This document shows positions 21,903 through 33,967 of a stretch of 64,000 bases of DNA, piece after piece (position 1 is the first letter of the stretch; each line of letters starts with the position of its first letter). The position numbers and the translations under genes are program-made. This DNA comes from Gari tellinella (Eukaryota; Mollusca; Bivalvia; Cardiida; Psammobiidae), in assembly GCA_922989275.2 (NCBI GenBank), contig OV277870.1, positions 33,662,356 through 33,726,355 of the forward strand. Reading direction: 5' to 3'. The notes beneath the pieces were generated by a model. The model made no database searches. It saw only the letters and a program-made list of their open reading frames with translations, and was not told the origin of the DNA.

Positions 21903-21969
21903 ACTTGACGATTAAGTTGGCAGCGAAAGAGTTAACGAGTTAAATGGCTGTTAAACTTTGGTTGTATAA

Positions 21970-22180
21970 TAGACCGTTCAACAAATGACGTTCAATCTTT
22001 GAGTGTCGTTGGCGCACAATGAAAATAAAGTGAAAGCCTTTGTATTGGTGAGCATACCATGTGCATATTCATGTATATGCATTATTTGTTATAGTTTTCA
22101 TTATATGTGTATGCATTTGTATTGCCATGTTATGCCACTATTGCCAAAACAAAATCAATCAATCAATCAATCAATCAATA
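21970..22180 (+). mobile_element. Possible LINE 3' tail ending in (CAAT)n
   Basis: A short unique stretch ends in five ATCA/CAAT units at about 22155-22180. Position and form fit a 5'-truncated LINE tail, but there is no coding part to confirm it. Confidence 0.3.
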
Positions 22181-23290
22181 TAAAACAGCCTTTCTGGAGC
22201 ACATGCCCAGTGAGGAGACGTTACTGTATTGTTAAAACGAAACGCAAATGCAAATACAATGCAATATTGAAAAATGTAGAAAACGATTACATGTACTTTT
22301 TTTAATTTAATTTGTTTATTTCAACCTGACTTGTCGCCGGTTTCTATGTGACTGCTTGTTTGGAGGAAATCGCATTTATTAGGGAAAATATTGCCTTATC
22401 TACTGTTACTAACACCTTTAAAGACTTCGACATGCGCTGGAATTAAAAAGAAAATAACAACAGTGAAACAATATAACGTTCGTTCTGCATGGAGATGTCA
22501 TCTGTTGTAAAGACCAACTATTCGGATTATTTTCGAGAAAGAATAACATAACTTAAACCGCAGTTGAGAGATATAACTTGCTAGACACTGATGCGAATGA
22601 GCTTTCACGAGCAACAGAGGGACTGTGAGGGTAGAAAATCCAACGTCTATAAGGAGGAATTGCTGAAACTATTTGCAGGACTTCACTTCAGAAACTGTTA
22701 TCGGAACGCAAAATTTAGATTTTGCCATACGTAGTACTATAAATTTAATATGTATCCTGTTATAAAATAGTATACTTTAAAATTGTCTGAACATTTTGTT
22801 GAGTTGTAAGATTCGTTCGGTTTTAGATTGGAGAAACAGTGATCTATAGTTACAAAAACATATTGATTCCGGTAAGACACCGAGCGACATGGATTCATTG
22901 GAGAAGATGTAACATTATCCTTACAGACGCGATTATGTAAAAAAAAAACCATGTTTACAGCAAGATACGGGGTTTGATCAGTCACAAAACAATTTGCCTC
23001 TCGTTTGAAATGATAGCAAACATTTTCTACAAATATTATATCTACATTTTATTGCGTTTATAGTTTGTTTCGTTCAAACGGGGAAAGCATAACAGATATA
23101 AAAAGGCCTTAGTATGAACCAAAAAGTTGAAACAGACATGAACACATCGCCAACAGCTAGACGAATGTGTGTGCCAGCTGCAAAATGGCCATGTGGTAAA
23201 ACCGTGTAATTTTTAAAACCCAATAGTGGTTTCAATTAGTCAAATATTTATAACAAGACAATCGTTATGGGCGTTACCTAGTATTGGCCA
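22181..23290. other. No gene seen
   Basis: Only weak hairpin-core traces, such as GATACGGGGTTTGATCAG near 22965. No coding sequence supported. Confidence 0.4.
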
Positions 23291-23304
23291 TGGTAATTGT
23301 TTTT

Positions 23305-23420
23305 TCCAGACAGTAGTAGTATTAGTAGTATATTCTTTATTTAAGTCTCTTCATGGTTACACAGTTTAAAACATCATCATATACATATATATATACAAGA
23401 ACCATGCCATTCATTATTGA
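23305..23420 (-). repeat. Possible LINE tail, minus strand
   Basis: AGTAGTAGTATTAGTAGTAT followed by TATTCTTTATTTAAGTCTC reads on the minus strand like a LINE end with a TACTAC-type tail. A short TATATATATA stretch lies inside. No coding part is present. Confidence 0.3.
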
Positions 23421-23871
23421 GTTACAAGAGACTATGGATTTTTTCATGAAAACAATTAAACAAACAAATCACAGATAAGTTCATATGTGAGCATTTTATG
23501 TCAAATACTTACACGTATATTGTCCATTGGCTTGAACACAAATGCAATATATACTTATGGTGTCTTGTGTGTCGAATGGCGGTGGATGTCCAGGCACATT
23601 CAAGCATCCATTTCCATCGCCAGTGTACACTTAGACAGTTTATTGAACCAGCATCATAATTATAATGCCAGACACTTTTTTCAGTAAACCGGATTTTATA
23701 AATCACAGCCTGACAGTTGTTTTACAATCACATTGCACATATCCTTATCAATGAGTAAGATCAATTTATTAGCATTTATGGTTAACTCATTCACACTGAA
23801 CCTTATATTGGGCACCTCCATTTTATAAAAACAGCCTAATCAGTTTATAGCTGCGCTTTGCAAACTGGTAC

Positions 23872-24575
23872 ACAATGGCAAACAGTGAAGACCCTGGTTG
23901 GATGGCTCTTTTGAGAGCCCTCCGATCATGGTCTACACTGCTTGAAAAGAAATGACATGGTGCAATCTTCACCGGTACACTGACTGTTAACAGGGAGTGC
24001 ATCTGTCATACGCGCTAGATGTTGTACAATGGCAAACAGTGTATAGTTCCTTGTCAGATGGCTCCTGCAGGAGCCCTCTGATCTGGGTCCACACTGCCTA
24101 CATAGGACAAGTGCACTCTTCACATGTACACTGACTGTTAATGTCAAATGTCATTGGCGCTAGATGTTGTACAATGACAAACAGTGTAGTTCCTGGTCAG
24201 ATGGCTCCTGCAGGAGCCCTCTGATCTGGGTCTACACTGCCTACATAGGACAAGTGCACTCTTCACAGGTACACTGACTGTTAAGGACAAGTGTCATTGG
24301 CACTAGATGTTGTAAAATGACCAACAGTCTAATTCCTGGTCAGATGGCTCCTACATAGGACAAGTGCACGCTCCCCAGGTACACTGTTATGGACGGGCAC
24401 ACTAGTCTTTAGCGCCAGATATTGTGCTATGGCGAACAGGGTAGCTCCTGGTCAAAAGGCTCCTGCAGGAGCCCTCTGATCTGGGTCCACACTGCCTACA
24501 CAGGACAGGTGCACTTTTCACAGGTACATTGACTGTTATGGAGAGTACACTTGCTGTTAGGACTGAATGAGTCTA
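23872..24575 (+). repeat. Tandem array of five type B hairpin units
   Basis: Five units of about 145 bp. Four carry the hairpin (for example GTCAGATGGCTCCTGCAGG facing AGCCCTCTGATCTGGG), then GGACAAGTGCACTCTTCACA and GTACACTGACTGTTA. Unit four (about 24305-24415) has lost the right half of its hairpin and runs from GATGGCTCCTA straight into CATAGGACAAG. A linker with GGCGCTAGATGTTGTACAAT joins the units. Confidence 0.75.
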
Positions 24576-25173
24576 TTGCATGGTAAACAGCGATGGATAC
24601 TACATGTGTACACAGTGTCATATTCAGTATTCTTCTTTCCAACATGGTCATATGGACCACACTCAATGAGACATGTTACATGTTTTGGCTTCTCTCATGT
24701 GTATCCATCGCTGTGCTTCAGACAATATCACACAAATAGTTAAGATGCATACAGCCATCATTAATCTACAAACTATGCAACATGTATGACCCATGTTACA
24801 TTGTTTGTTTAAAATTTTATTAAAAAGTTATCAACGGCTTGTTGTTAAGACCTGATAGTGAAAATCTAGCCAAATAAGCCATATTAAAAAACATTTTAAA
24901 GAATCCATTATCACCTCGAATCAGATTCGAAGTGAACTGATTAATAATTGCTGTATACCTTGGACAAAATCTTAACACTTAAGAATTATGTTTACATTAT
25001 TAACAATAAAAGTCTACTATATTCTAAAAGTACTATGCATAACATGAACAGTATGGCTAGACTATGTCACTAATAGTAATGCAGTATCATTTCTGATATA
25101 TTACATCCACTGTCATGTGAATGTCATTAATTCAGCTTATCAAGCATATAAAATGAATTTCTAGTTTTAATAA

Positions 25174-26022
25174 TGTTGTAGCAGGTTTTGTACCATATAC
25201 CGCCAAGTGATTGGTATTCCTATGGGTACAAACTGTGCGCCCCTTGTCGCAGACCTATTTTTGTACTGTTATGAGAGGGACTTTATGCTTAGTCTAAAAC
25301 CTGATACACAGGCAGATATGATCGAAGCCTTTAACAATACATCGCGCTATCTAGATGATATTTTTAATATAGACAACCCATTTTTTGATACGGTGTTTCC
25401 TTTTATTTACCCAAAAGAACTACGCCTTAATAAAACTAACGAGTCAAATTTGTCGGCACCATTTTTAGATTTGGATCTTTTTATAAATAACGGAATTGTT
25501 TCTTCTAAGATTTACGATAAACGAGATGATTTTGATTTTAGTATTGTAAATTATCCTCATCTAGATGGCGATGTTCCCCGTTCCACATCTTACGGGGTTT
25601 ATATTTCACAACTTATTCGCTTTGCTAGGGCCTGTACCTCTGTTGAGGACTTCCACATTCGTAATAAAACTATTACTGAAAAGCTTCTTAAACAGGGGTA
25701 CAGATTTCATAAACTTCGTAAAACATTTTCTAAATTCTTTTATAGAAATCTTCCTCTCATTAAGAAGTATAAATGTAACTTAAAGTCTTTTCTGCGGCAA
25801 GGTATTTCACATCCGGAGTTTTATGGTGATGTGATTTACAGACTTCGTAAGATTCTTGGACATATACATTTTCAAAACCTATTTGTGAAACGTATTAGAT
25901 TTTTCCTCAAAAAAGATTATGATCCAACTATATTGCTGCGCACTTCACGTTTGGTTATCGATCAATCTACAATTGATAACCATGCTTTCCTCTTTGGTTG
26001 TGCGACGACAGACAGGGCTTAG
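25174..26022 (+). pseudogene. 5'-truncated reverse transcriptase of a retroelement
   Basis: One open frame with no internal stop from just after the TAA at 25171 to the TAG at 26020-26022. Near its start is GIPMGTNCAPL, then RYLDDI, the reverse transcriptase catalytic motif of YxDD type, then FLDLDLFINNG and KIYDKRDDFDF, then YGVYISQLIRFARAC. The order GIPMG, YLDD, LDL and a KxYDKRDD word resembles the back half of the palm plus thumb in a widespread family of animal reverse transcriptases. It recalls Penelope-like proteins, but I cannot place the family. The fingers and front of the palm are missing. The lack of stops in about 280 codons suggests a fairly recent insertion. The true start cannot be given: no ATG lies upstream in this copy. 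Confidence 0.8.
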
Positions 26023-27124
26023 CACTACATGGTGATGTATCTTTAAAGCCGTCCTTAACCGGGAGAGTTATGTCGGATTTTCGTGCTTTGTTTTTTCTCT
26101 CCCTCTCTGTCGTACCTTGGACCCTTCCATGTCTTACAGTTACTCGTAACTACAGACTAGTCGCTTGAGTACAATTTGACCGTTGCCATAGTGGGTTATT
26201 TTTAACACGGGCTTGAATGTTTAATTCTTTCCCGTGTTACTAATGATCTTGTCATAGAATTTTTGCTAAATGTTTTACATGTATTTACTTACTGTGCTGG
26301 CGGTCTTTTTGATTGTGAGGTTGTGGAACAGGGTTTATATTTTATGTACACTGTTTGTCTTTATAGGTGAATATAGGAGATAAGTGTGAGGTTGGGCGCC
26401 CCTAAACCCAGGTTTAACCCCCCAGTGGTAGTTAATGATTAATTTATAATTAATTATTGATTGCTACTGACCGTACCAAGGCGGGCTCCTATGTTCACTT
26501 TGCTTTATGTTTGTCTTGCGTGTTGTTTTCTATTTAGTGTGTAGATGAAGGAATGGGAGTGTGCGTGTGTGTGTGTGTGTTTGTTATGGTATGACTGTGT
26601 ATGTGTTCTGCTTGAGAGGTGGGTGTATTGTTTGTGTTGCGTTTCCTGCTTGAGTCTTTCGTATTTATTTGAATGTTTAATTCTTTCCCATGTTACTAAT
26701 GATCTTGTCATAGAATTTTTGTTAGATGTTTAACATGTATTTACTTACTGTGCTGGCGGTCTTTTTGATTGTGAGGTTGTGGAACAGGGTTTATATTTTA
26801 TGTACACTGTTCGTCTTTTTAAGTGAATATAGGAGATAAGAGTGAGGTTGGCGCCCCTAAACCCAGGTTTAACCCCCCAGTGGTTGTTAATAATTAATTT
26901 ATAGTTAATTATTGATTGCTACTGACCGTACCAAGGCGGGCTCCTATATTCACTTTGCTTTATGTTTGTCTTGCGTGTTGTTTTCTATTTAGTGTGTAGA
27001 TGAAGGAATGGTATTGCGTGTGTGTGTGTGTTTGTTGTGGTATGACTGTGTGTGTGTGTTCTGCTTGAGAGGTGGGTGTATTGTTTGTGTTACGTTTCCT
27101 GCTTGAGTCTTTCGTATTTATTTG
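26023..27124 (+). mobile_element. 3' region of the same retroelement, with tandem duplication
   Basis: After the stop comes about 190 bp of single-copy 3' sequence, then two copies of a 454-456-bp block: 26215-26670 and 26671-27124. Shared words are GAATGTTTAATTCTTTCCC, GCGCCCCTAAACCCAGG, TTTAACCCCCCAGTGG and CTACTGACCGTACCAAGGCG. The second copy ends at TATTTG, then unrelated sequence begins. GT-rich microsatellites occur in each copy. Reading frames across them on either strand are not real genes. Confidence 0.8.
26557..26581 (+). repeat. (GT)n microsatellite
   Basis: GT repeat inside the duplicated 3' block; the matching stretch of the second copy is at about 27018-27060. Confidence 0.8.
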
Positions 27125-27492
27125 GCAAGATCCCTGACAAGAACATCTGTGGAGAATAGAAAAATTAACTTTTCTTCAGCAGACATGTATTTTTATTAGT
27201 GGTCACAGATATTGCAATATATTAGCACGTTCCTTTCATAGTCCCCACTGGAAGCCAGCTATATCTATATGATAAAACATAAAACAACTTTTATAATTAG
27301 AAAGGAAAACCCTTCGATACGCTTTGTTGCTATTGTTAATTTTATCATAACAATGCTAAGCAGTTACGTAAAGAGTTAAGAAAAAAATGAAATACTCCAG
27401 TAATATCATTCAACTTTCTCATTTAATTTACTCGTTCAGAGTTTTGTTCTTTTAACCCAATTGAGTCTATGATCCCATATATGGGACACAAG

Positions 27493-27627
27493 TCAACAGT
27501 GTAGACTATGGTCATACGTCGTATTATCCGTCGTCTGATCAGATAGACGAATCGACGAGTTGGGTTTTACGGCACCGCAGCACAAACAAATACCGCCGAT
27601 GCCTGATCAAAGTCTGCACTGTTTGTT
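27493..27627 (+). repeat. Hairpin core split by an insertion or duplication
   Basis: CAACAGTGTAGACTATGGTC and GTCGTCTGATCAGATAG begin a core. A 65-bp stretch intervenes, and the far arm GCCTGATCAAAGTCTGCACT, ending GTTTG, follows at 27600. Confidence 0.45.
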
Positions 27628-30553
27628 GATATGAATTTAAATATAAAACAAAACGAAAATGAAAAATAAGACCGGTCATCCCTTAGATCAAAAAGTACTG
27701 TTCAAATATATATAAGCATGGAAGAGTTAAATGTGCGCAAAGGGGTTAAATATAAATTATACGAGTAGTAGGGAGTGTTCTAGTAAATAGGCCCATTAAG
27801 CAGGAACATGTATACATGCATTTCTTACTTGAAGGTTATTATTACCCGGTGTCTGAGCTGCATCCAAACTGTTTGCAATGCTATCAGATATTGGGCATAA
27901 ACGCGTATAATGGGAAATAAAAACGTCATCTCATCTGTACATTTATATTGTTAGTAAATTCGTGATTTTGCTATCTCATCAACGAAGACCTGTTTGTATC
28001 CAAATATTTCTATACTGCTATCACCCGTCTATTAGTAAAATCGTTTCCTGAAACATATTTTTGAAGAAGACAATGCTGAAACATTAACCGAATAACCCCC
28101 ATTTTACAACCAATTCTCATCCGTTTTGACTACTCAGGGGTATTTTACAATATAAAAAAATACAAAAACCATTTCGACCTAAAAAGAGTACTCATGTGAA
28201 ACCCTCTGATCTGTGTCTTCACTATTTGCATCAGACAATGCACTTGTCATAGGTACAATATGTGTAAATGACGCGTATATGTGTAACTATGTGATAAATT
28301 TAATGGTTCAATCCATTAACCTTTGAATACTCATCAGTACATTCACATAATACACAGATTTCTTACGTTCGCCGGTCTGTTTATTACAGAGAAATTCAGA
28401 AGAACAAATTACTTCGAAGATGGTATATTTGCAATTAAAGGACTCTAGTTGCACCACCAAGAAAATACTGTTCCGTCCTAAAAACATGGTTGTTTAATAG
28501 CAATAAAGTACATTGCAAACAATTTAGAGCCATGCTTGTTCAAGGAGCTGTTATTTTTCTGCATTTAATACCATTTCGTTTGATATTTTTTATCTTAAAC
28601 GAAAAACTGTAACGTCGTACTTTCTGCAAATACGATTATACTAGAGTTTGCAGATATGTTGATCTAGTTGTGTACCAGAGTTACTTGTCGTCGGATCAGT
28701 ATCCCATAGGTTTGTAATTTGATTTGGTATTTTTCCAAACAAACATTATAAAACTGAAGTTTTAAAAATACAAGTACTGACTCCAATATTAAAACAGGCA
28801 ATATTATCTGAATGTTTTTATTAGGAAGCCGAAACAATGTCGAACTAGACATCACGAACTTCATCTTTATTCCTTACTATTTTCCCTGACACCAGCCTTA
28901 ATTGGTTTGTCTTCTATTGTGTAAGAGATGGAATTCTTTTTTCTCTGTTTCTTGTAAGACAGTGTATTATATTACATGTACCTCCATCAACGCTCAAATA
29001 ATTTACTACAGTCCATTGAAATAACGAACCGGTCACTCAAACGTCAGCAGTCCTGAATACTTGTGGCAGTTTAATACAGGGCAAACGTTAAGCAGAAAGC
29101 TCCTGTAGGAAATTTCTACTTAAATGTTGTCCTGCATTGAGAGGTCAGCTGTTTTAAGTCTCGTTCTGGTTCAATAGAGTGGTCGCACAATATAAGTATG
29201 GCTGTATTTTACCGACAGCAGCTGTAACATAGCTCGGGTTTTATTGTTGGGAGAGCTATTGGTTTCTACCGCCCTCAACTAAACAAAACAGTACTAACCA
29301 CAGTGTATGAGCCGCCGCCGTCAGTAACAACACTGGCAGCAGGGAACACGTATCATCAATGCAAATTGTGCTAAAAGCAAAAGTGGATTTTAACGTTATG
29401 GCATCGTAGATAATGTTCGATTGGGAAATATACAGACAAATACGGGTAAGCGGACTTTATATTTTGTAGGTGGCCTAAATGCAAATTGCGCTAAAAGGAA
29501 AACTGGATTTTAACGTAGCGTAACAGACATTAATGCTTAATGAGGTAATGGGGACAAATATTGATAACGCGAAAGCTGCAGCTTATACTTGATACAAGTA
29601 AGAGTCATATATATGAACCAAAAGCTTGATTATGGTAGAGTTCCAATTATTCTAGACCGACCATGATATTCAAACAATCTCCTACTTTGAAATTAAAACA
29701 TAGTTTTACTACATTTTCAACTTATTACGAGTATTGTCGACTGCATTTTGCTTACCAATTATATGTTTATTCAATACAAACAGTTTGTAACCATACCAGA
29801 TGAAGATATGTTTGACGTCTGTTAAAGGCTCAAACTACTTGAATATAAAGGTGTGGACCATTTGATCTGGGTCTACATATTTTATATAGCACAAATGTAC
29901 TCTTCACATGTGCACTATTTTTACAGGACGATTGTACTCGTCGCTGGGGTACAATTTGTTAAAGACCCTTGAACGGCTTAAGAAATTATGAGAGACAGAA
30001 GGATGACTGTAAAGCAGAAGATCCCTGAAATATTTGTTTTCCTTTACGTCATTCCCTCCTCAAACTAGCAATGAGTCTTTCTGTGATTTGTTGCACAGTG
30101 AGTGGAGAAGATATAAGCCGTTGAAACGGAACTGGACGCAAGTTAAATACAACAAAATGTAGGGGAACGGCAAGTATTATTTCAATAATGAATACGAAAT
30201 AGTGAGACTCACTTTTAACAAAGGTCTTCTGGATCGTCTCATTTATTTCGTTATATCCAAATGTTGTTAGTCTTGGTCTATTTTACTGTACGTTAATTAG
30301 AGATTGGGAATATATTTAGTTTGTTTTATCCAATATTTCGGTATATTCAATTTCGTTATAAGCGAGATTCAGGGTACCTTTACATGTGCTTGTTTCAGCT
30401 TGAATTGAAATTAAACTAGTTTCTATGGACCTAACGGTTTCACCCCAAACGTTAACTCAGTCATCCCTGAAACTTTAAATGTAAAATTCAAATTTACAAT
30501 TCAATTAATCCATTTTTAATAATCATGGGTTTTTAACAGTATTTTACAAAATC
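27628..30553. other. No gene; scattered half hairpins
   Basis: Right halves of hairpin cores at about 27845-27881 (type A), 28190-28255 (type B) and 29860-29930 (type B, with CTCTTCACATGTGCACT), and a degenerate core near 29778-29840. No coding sequence supported. Confidence 0.45.
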
Positions 30554-30620
30554 ACAAACAATATAGATCCTGATCAGAGGGCTCCTAAAGGAGCCCTCCG
30601 ATCAGGATCTACACTGTTTT
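30554..30620 (+). repeat. Hairpin core (type B)
   Basis: CAAACAATATAGATCCTGAT and CAGAGGGCTCC face GGAGCCCTCCGATCAGGATC and TACACTGTTTT around TAAA. It is followed by the type B tail CATAGGACTAGTGTACTC. Confidence 0.75.
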
Positions 30621-31376
30621 CATAGGACTAGTGTACTCTTGAATTGTATATGATTTATTCATGACGAGTATACTAATCGCTAGGGTTCAATGTGTTTGAT
30701 TGTGTAAGAGTAACGTCCCCGCACTGTAGAAGCGGCGTCAATTATCATACCTTTTAAACATTACATTATCCTCAGATGGTTTTTGAAAAGAACCGCTATA
30801 CCCTTCAGTTTTCATGTAAAACTAATCTGCGTGAGCATTTGATAATAAGGTACTTTCTAACTAGAAGCAGAAATCAGTTTCACAAGTTAAGTTACATGTC
30901 GATGCATTGAATCTGCCCCAGACATTTTACAATGGACACTGTCTGTTGACACTTCTACCTATTCAACATTGAAATATCGTCAACTCTGTGCTCCTGCTTA
31001 AGTACTATTATATCAGTCGTGACTGGATTTGAGAACCAAGTATGCTTTTATTTTTGTTTGCATTCTCATGTACTTATATTAATGTATTGTGTATACAAAT
31101 GATTTCTTGAAATGAAATGTGTTTAAACTAACCCTGATAAGAATAAAAGATAAACTGTCAGGCTTTCTAGTCACTGCTGAGAAATTGACGCAGAAAGCAA
31201 CATGTTTTCCAATGTCAAGCTGCTTAAGTTATTATTCACCAAACAACATGTACTATACAGCTATACATAGTATATCACAAAGGCGACTAATGGTTTACTA
31301 TCAAACATTGTGAACTCAAATCTCCACTCATAACATGCCAATATGTACCAATGTACACCGTGTACAATGTTAATTC

Positions 31377-31545
31377 GCAAACCGTTTGAATCCTGATCAG
31401 ACGCCGTGAAATGCGGCGTCTGATCAAGGTCCTCACGATTCGATACTGCTTACGATATTACTTTAGTAAAATCTAAATTTGATAAGTAACAGCATATTAC
31501 GATTGTTCAAATCAGATGACGTCATGGCTGTGTAGGGGTTACATG
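31377..31545 (+). repeat. Hairpin element, TTAACC frame (type A)
   Basis: Core at 31377-31442 with inner stem GACGCCGTG/TGCGGCGTC (one mismatch pair). It is followed by CAAATCAGATGACGTCATGG and TGTAGGGGTTAC, a degenerate right end of the frame. Confidence 0.6.
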
Positions 31546-31559
31546 TAACCCTTCTTTCG

Positions 31560-31794
31560 CTGGTACATTAGAGCCGTGCCATAACAAATCCAGCCTTATT
31601 GCAATGCAACATTGTACAGACCAAGCACCGTTGACATCCATGGCTCTGTATCAGAGCTTGGTCTATATTGCCAAATACTATATAAAACACAGCTATATAT
31701 GATGCTTTAAACGCATATGGGCGTCAAACAGTGTAGATCAAGGGTTACCGCCGCGTCTTTGATGCGGCGGCTGGCCTTGAACTACACTGTTTGC
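31560..31794 (+). repeat. Dispersed repeat with type C hairpin, copy 1
   Basis: Opens with GAGCCGTGCCATAACAAATC and contains CCTTATTGCAATGCAACATT. The hairpin at 31724-31794 has arms TCAAACAGTGTAGATCAAGG and CCTTGAACTACACTGTTTG with inner stem GCCGC/GCGGC. The second copy is at 60110-60342. Confidence 0.65.
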
Positions 31795-32176
31795 AATACA
31801 ATAAATCAGGTTTTCTCATAGCACGGCTCATATCTTATCACCCCAAAGCCTGTCACATTAACTAGATCTGCCATATTAACTAAAACTGAAGATCATTGTC
31901 CCCGAGACGAGACTATACTCATGTCACATAGATTCGCTGAGAAAACAGTACGTATCGCTGATAAGACTACTCATACAGTATATGACAGTTGTAGAATTTC
32001 CCCCTTTATTGAACTTATTATAATATCCAGTCTGACACGTTGATTGCCATATCGTTTGCATATATATTCCGTTTGCTTTTACGTATCAAATTTATCAATT
32101 ATAAGGTATTTGACTTAGAAAACATTGATATACAATGTAAGTGACAAACAGTTTTAAACTCTAGGAAAAGGTGGTA

Positions 32177-32410
32177 CAGTTGCGGATACGTTATAATTTC
32201 CAAAACTTTGCGTTAAACATATTTTTTCATAAACAGATAGGAGCTTAACTAACCCACCGTCTGTCCATACTCCAAATTGTTTGCCACTCAGACAGAAATG
32301 AATCGTCAGAAATTGTCAAAACGTTGCCATTTACTATGTTGAGTTTCATAGCGTTTGCGTTTAGTTTCGTATAAACGGGAAATAGTAACACCTCCTGTGT
32401 CCTCAACTGT
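32177..32410 (+). repeat. MITE, CAGTGGAG frame, degenerate
   Basis: Left CAGTTGCGGATACGTTATAA and right AACACCTCCTGTGTCCTCAACTG-like end. AATTGTTTGCCACTCAGACA and GCGTTTGCGTTTAGTTTC blocks are in the expected order. The left arm of the hairpin is mostly lost. Confidence 0.55.
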
Positions 32411-32472
32411 ATAGTAATGGTAAAATGTAACTCTTTCAAACCATCATCCCTCTGTAGAGACTACTGCTTACA

Positions 32473-32540
32473 TGTGCAAACAGTGTAGATCCTGATCAGA
32501 GGGCTCCTATAGGAGCCCTCTGATCAGGGTCTGCACTGTT
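32473..32540 (+). repeat. Hairpin core (type B), near-perfect
   Basis: GCAAACAGTGTAGATCCTGA pairs with TCAGGGTCTGCACTGTTTG, with inner stem CAGAGGGCTCC/GGAGCCCTCTG around TATA. It is one of the cleanest palindromes in the window. Confidence 0.85.
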
Positions 32541-33112
32541 TGAAATTTTCTTTCTTGTTTGTTGTCATATCAAAGATGAAACAGAAGACTGGTTTAAAAT
32601 GCATGTACTAGAAGAGTCAAAACGGATGGTAAATACCAACAAGAGATATTAAGGGTTGAAAGGGTTAACATATTCTGGAAACTATCAAATACGAAACGGT
32701 GGCATTTAATACAAAACGATAAGGCCTCAATTACCAAAGTAATCCCTCCTGACGAAGTCGAGTTAACATAGCATCTAAAACGGTATACTAGTGAAGAGTT
32801 TACTTGTCCTACGCAATGTTTATATCCCGATCAGTGGGTTCCTACAGGAGATGTCTAATCAGTGTCTGTACTGGTTTCTTCGTGTGTGTTATAATCAACA
32901 CAAAATATTTGTAAATGAACTAGACTTAAATGAAAACAGGATTTTTCCATTTGAAGTATCAGGGGATCAATCAGTTAAAACAAACAATTTATTAACAATG
33001 CAAACATATGCTCGCGTTTCTCGTGTTCATTCAGCACTCTGTTTACCTTCAGGGTACACAACAATTTATGTGAACGCTGTAAAACTATACGAACATTCAA
33101 AGTTAGCCCATA

Positions 33113-33316
33113 CTACCACATACTGAGTTTAGTAGGTTTTTTGCAAACAGTTTGGATCCTGCTAAGACGGTGCGTGACGCAGCGTCTGTGTAGGATCCTA
33201 ACTGTTTTACACTAGTTTCAATTTTTCCTATGTCAAACTACCTAAACTTTAACTATGATAAAACAAGACGGTGATAGTTGTTTAAAATTGAAGACAAAAT
33301 GACAGTGAAGGGGTTC
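33113..33316 (+). repeat. Hairpin element, TTAACC frame (type A)
   Basis: Core at 33142-33209 (GCAAACAGTTTGGATCCTGC facing GTAGGATCCTAACTG), then ACAAGACGGTGATAGTTG and ATGACAGTGAAGGGGTTC at the right end. Confidence 0.65.
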
Positions 33317-33422
33317 ATGAGAAAATGTGAGTCATTTATGTCGCACTCAAATGATGCTTGTACTGTACAGAAATTTTACATAAATAAACGGCAATTCATC
33401 CCTCATCTCAAATGCCACCATA

Positions 33423-33649
33423 CATTGGAGAAGATGTTATGCTAAAACAATTATTTTCATGGCAAACTGTTAAGAGCACAATCATACGCCTGGTAACCCA
33501 GCGTCCCATTATGCCACAAACTGATAGCCACTCAGATGAAAACGAATAGTCAGAATAATCAAAGAACGTGTCATTTCTTCTACATTGTGATGTATTGCAT
33601 TTGCGTTTCGTTTGCGTTTGAATGGGAAATAATAACGTCGTCTCCACTG
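33423..33649 (+). repeat. MITE, CAGTGGAG frame, reduced hairpin
   Basis: Left CATTGGAGAAGATGTTAT and right AATAACGTCGTCTCCACTG. The hairpin is degenerate (GGTAACCCAGCG remains of the inner stem). TGCGTTTCGTTTGCGTTTG lies before the right end. Confidence 0.65.
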
Positions 33650-33778
33650 CATAGTAAACCTCTGAAACCAGAGCTCTTTTAACTCTTTTCTTTCTAAAAC
33701 TTCAAATGAACCATTCCGGTTTTCAATGTAGTAAAGTCCAATTATTACTATTGAGGATTTATTAAATGTATTATCAAT

Positions 33779-33967
33779 GTACATTCCAACTTTGATATCT
33801 GGAACTCGCTTAACTCGAAATATCCTACATGAATTTGCCTTACTTGAAGCTCGGTGTAGGTGAACATACCAGTGTTTCAAAGTTAAAACGCAGCTTAGCC
33901 GCGTTTTATCTTTGAAATACGGGTATGATCGACATAACCGAGTTCGATGTATCGAAGTTCGACTGTA
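33779..33967. repeat. MITE with CAGTCGAAC ends, in duplication copy 1
   Basis: TACATTCCAACTTTGATATC faces GATGTATCGAAGTTCGACTG. Inside is a palindrome TTTCAAAGTTAAAACG.. with ..CGTTTTATCTTTGAAA. Confidence 0.7.

Noticed and set aside
23872..24575. CRISPR-like array
   Set aside because: Units are ~145 bp throughout with no short repeat/unique spacer pattern, and the genome is animal.
26545..26733. Cys-rich short frame on the plus strand and His/Thr-rich frame on the minus strand
   Set aside because: Both come from the GT microsatellite in the retroelement 3' region.
32473..32540. Rho-independent terminator
   Set aside because: The hairpin is a dispersed palindromic repeat with no T tract and no bacterial gene context.
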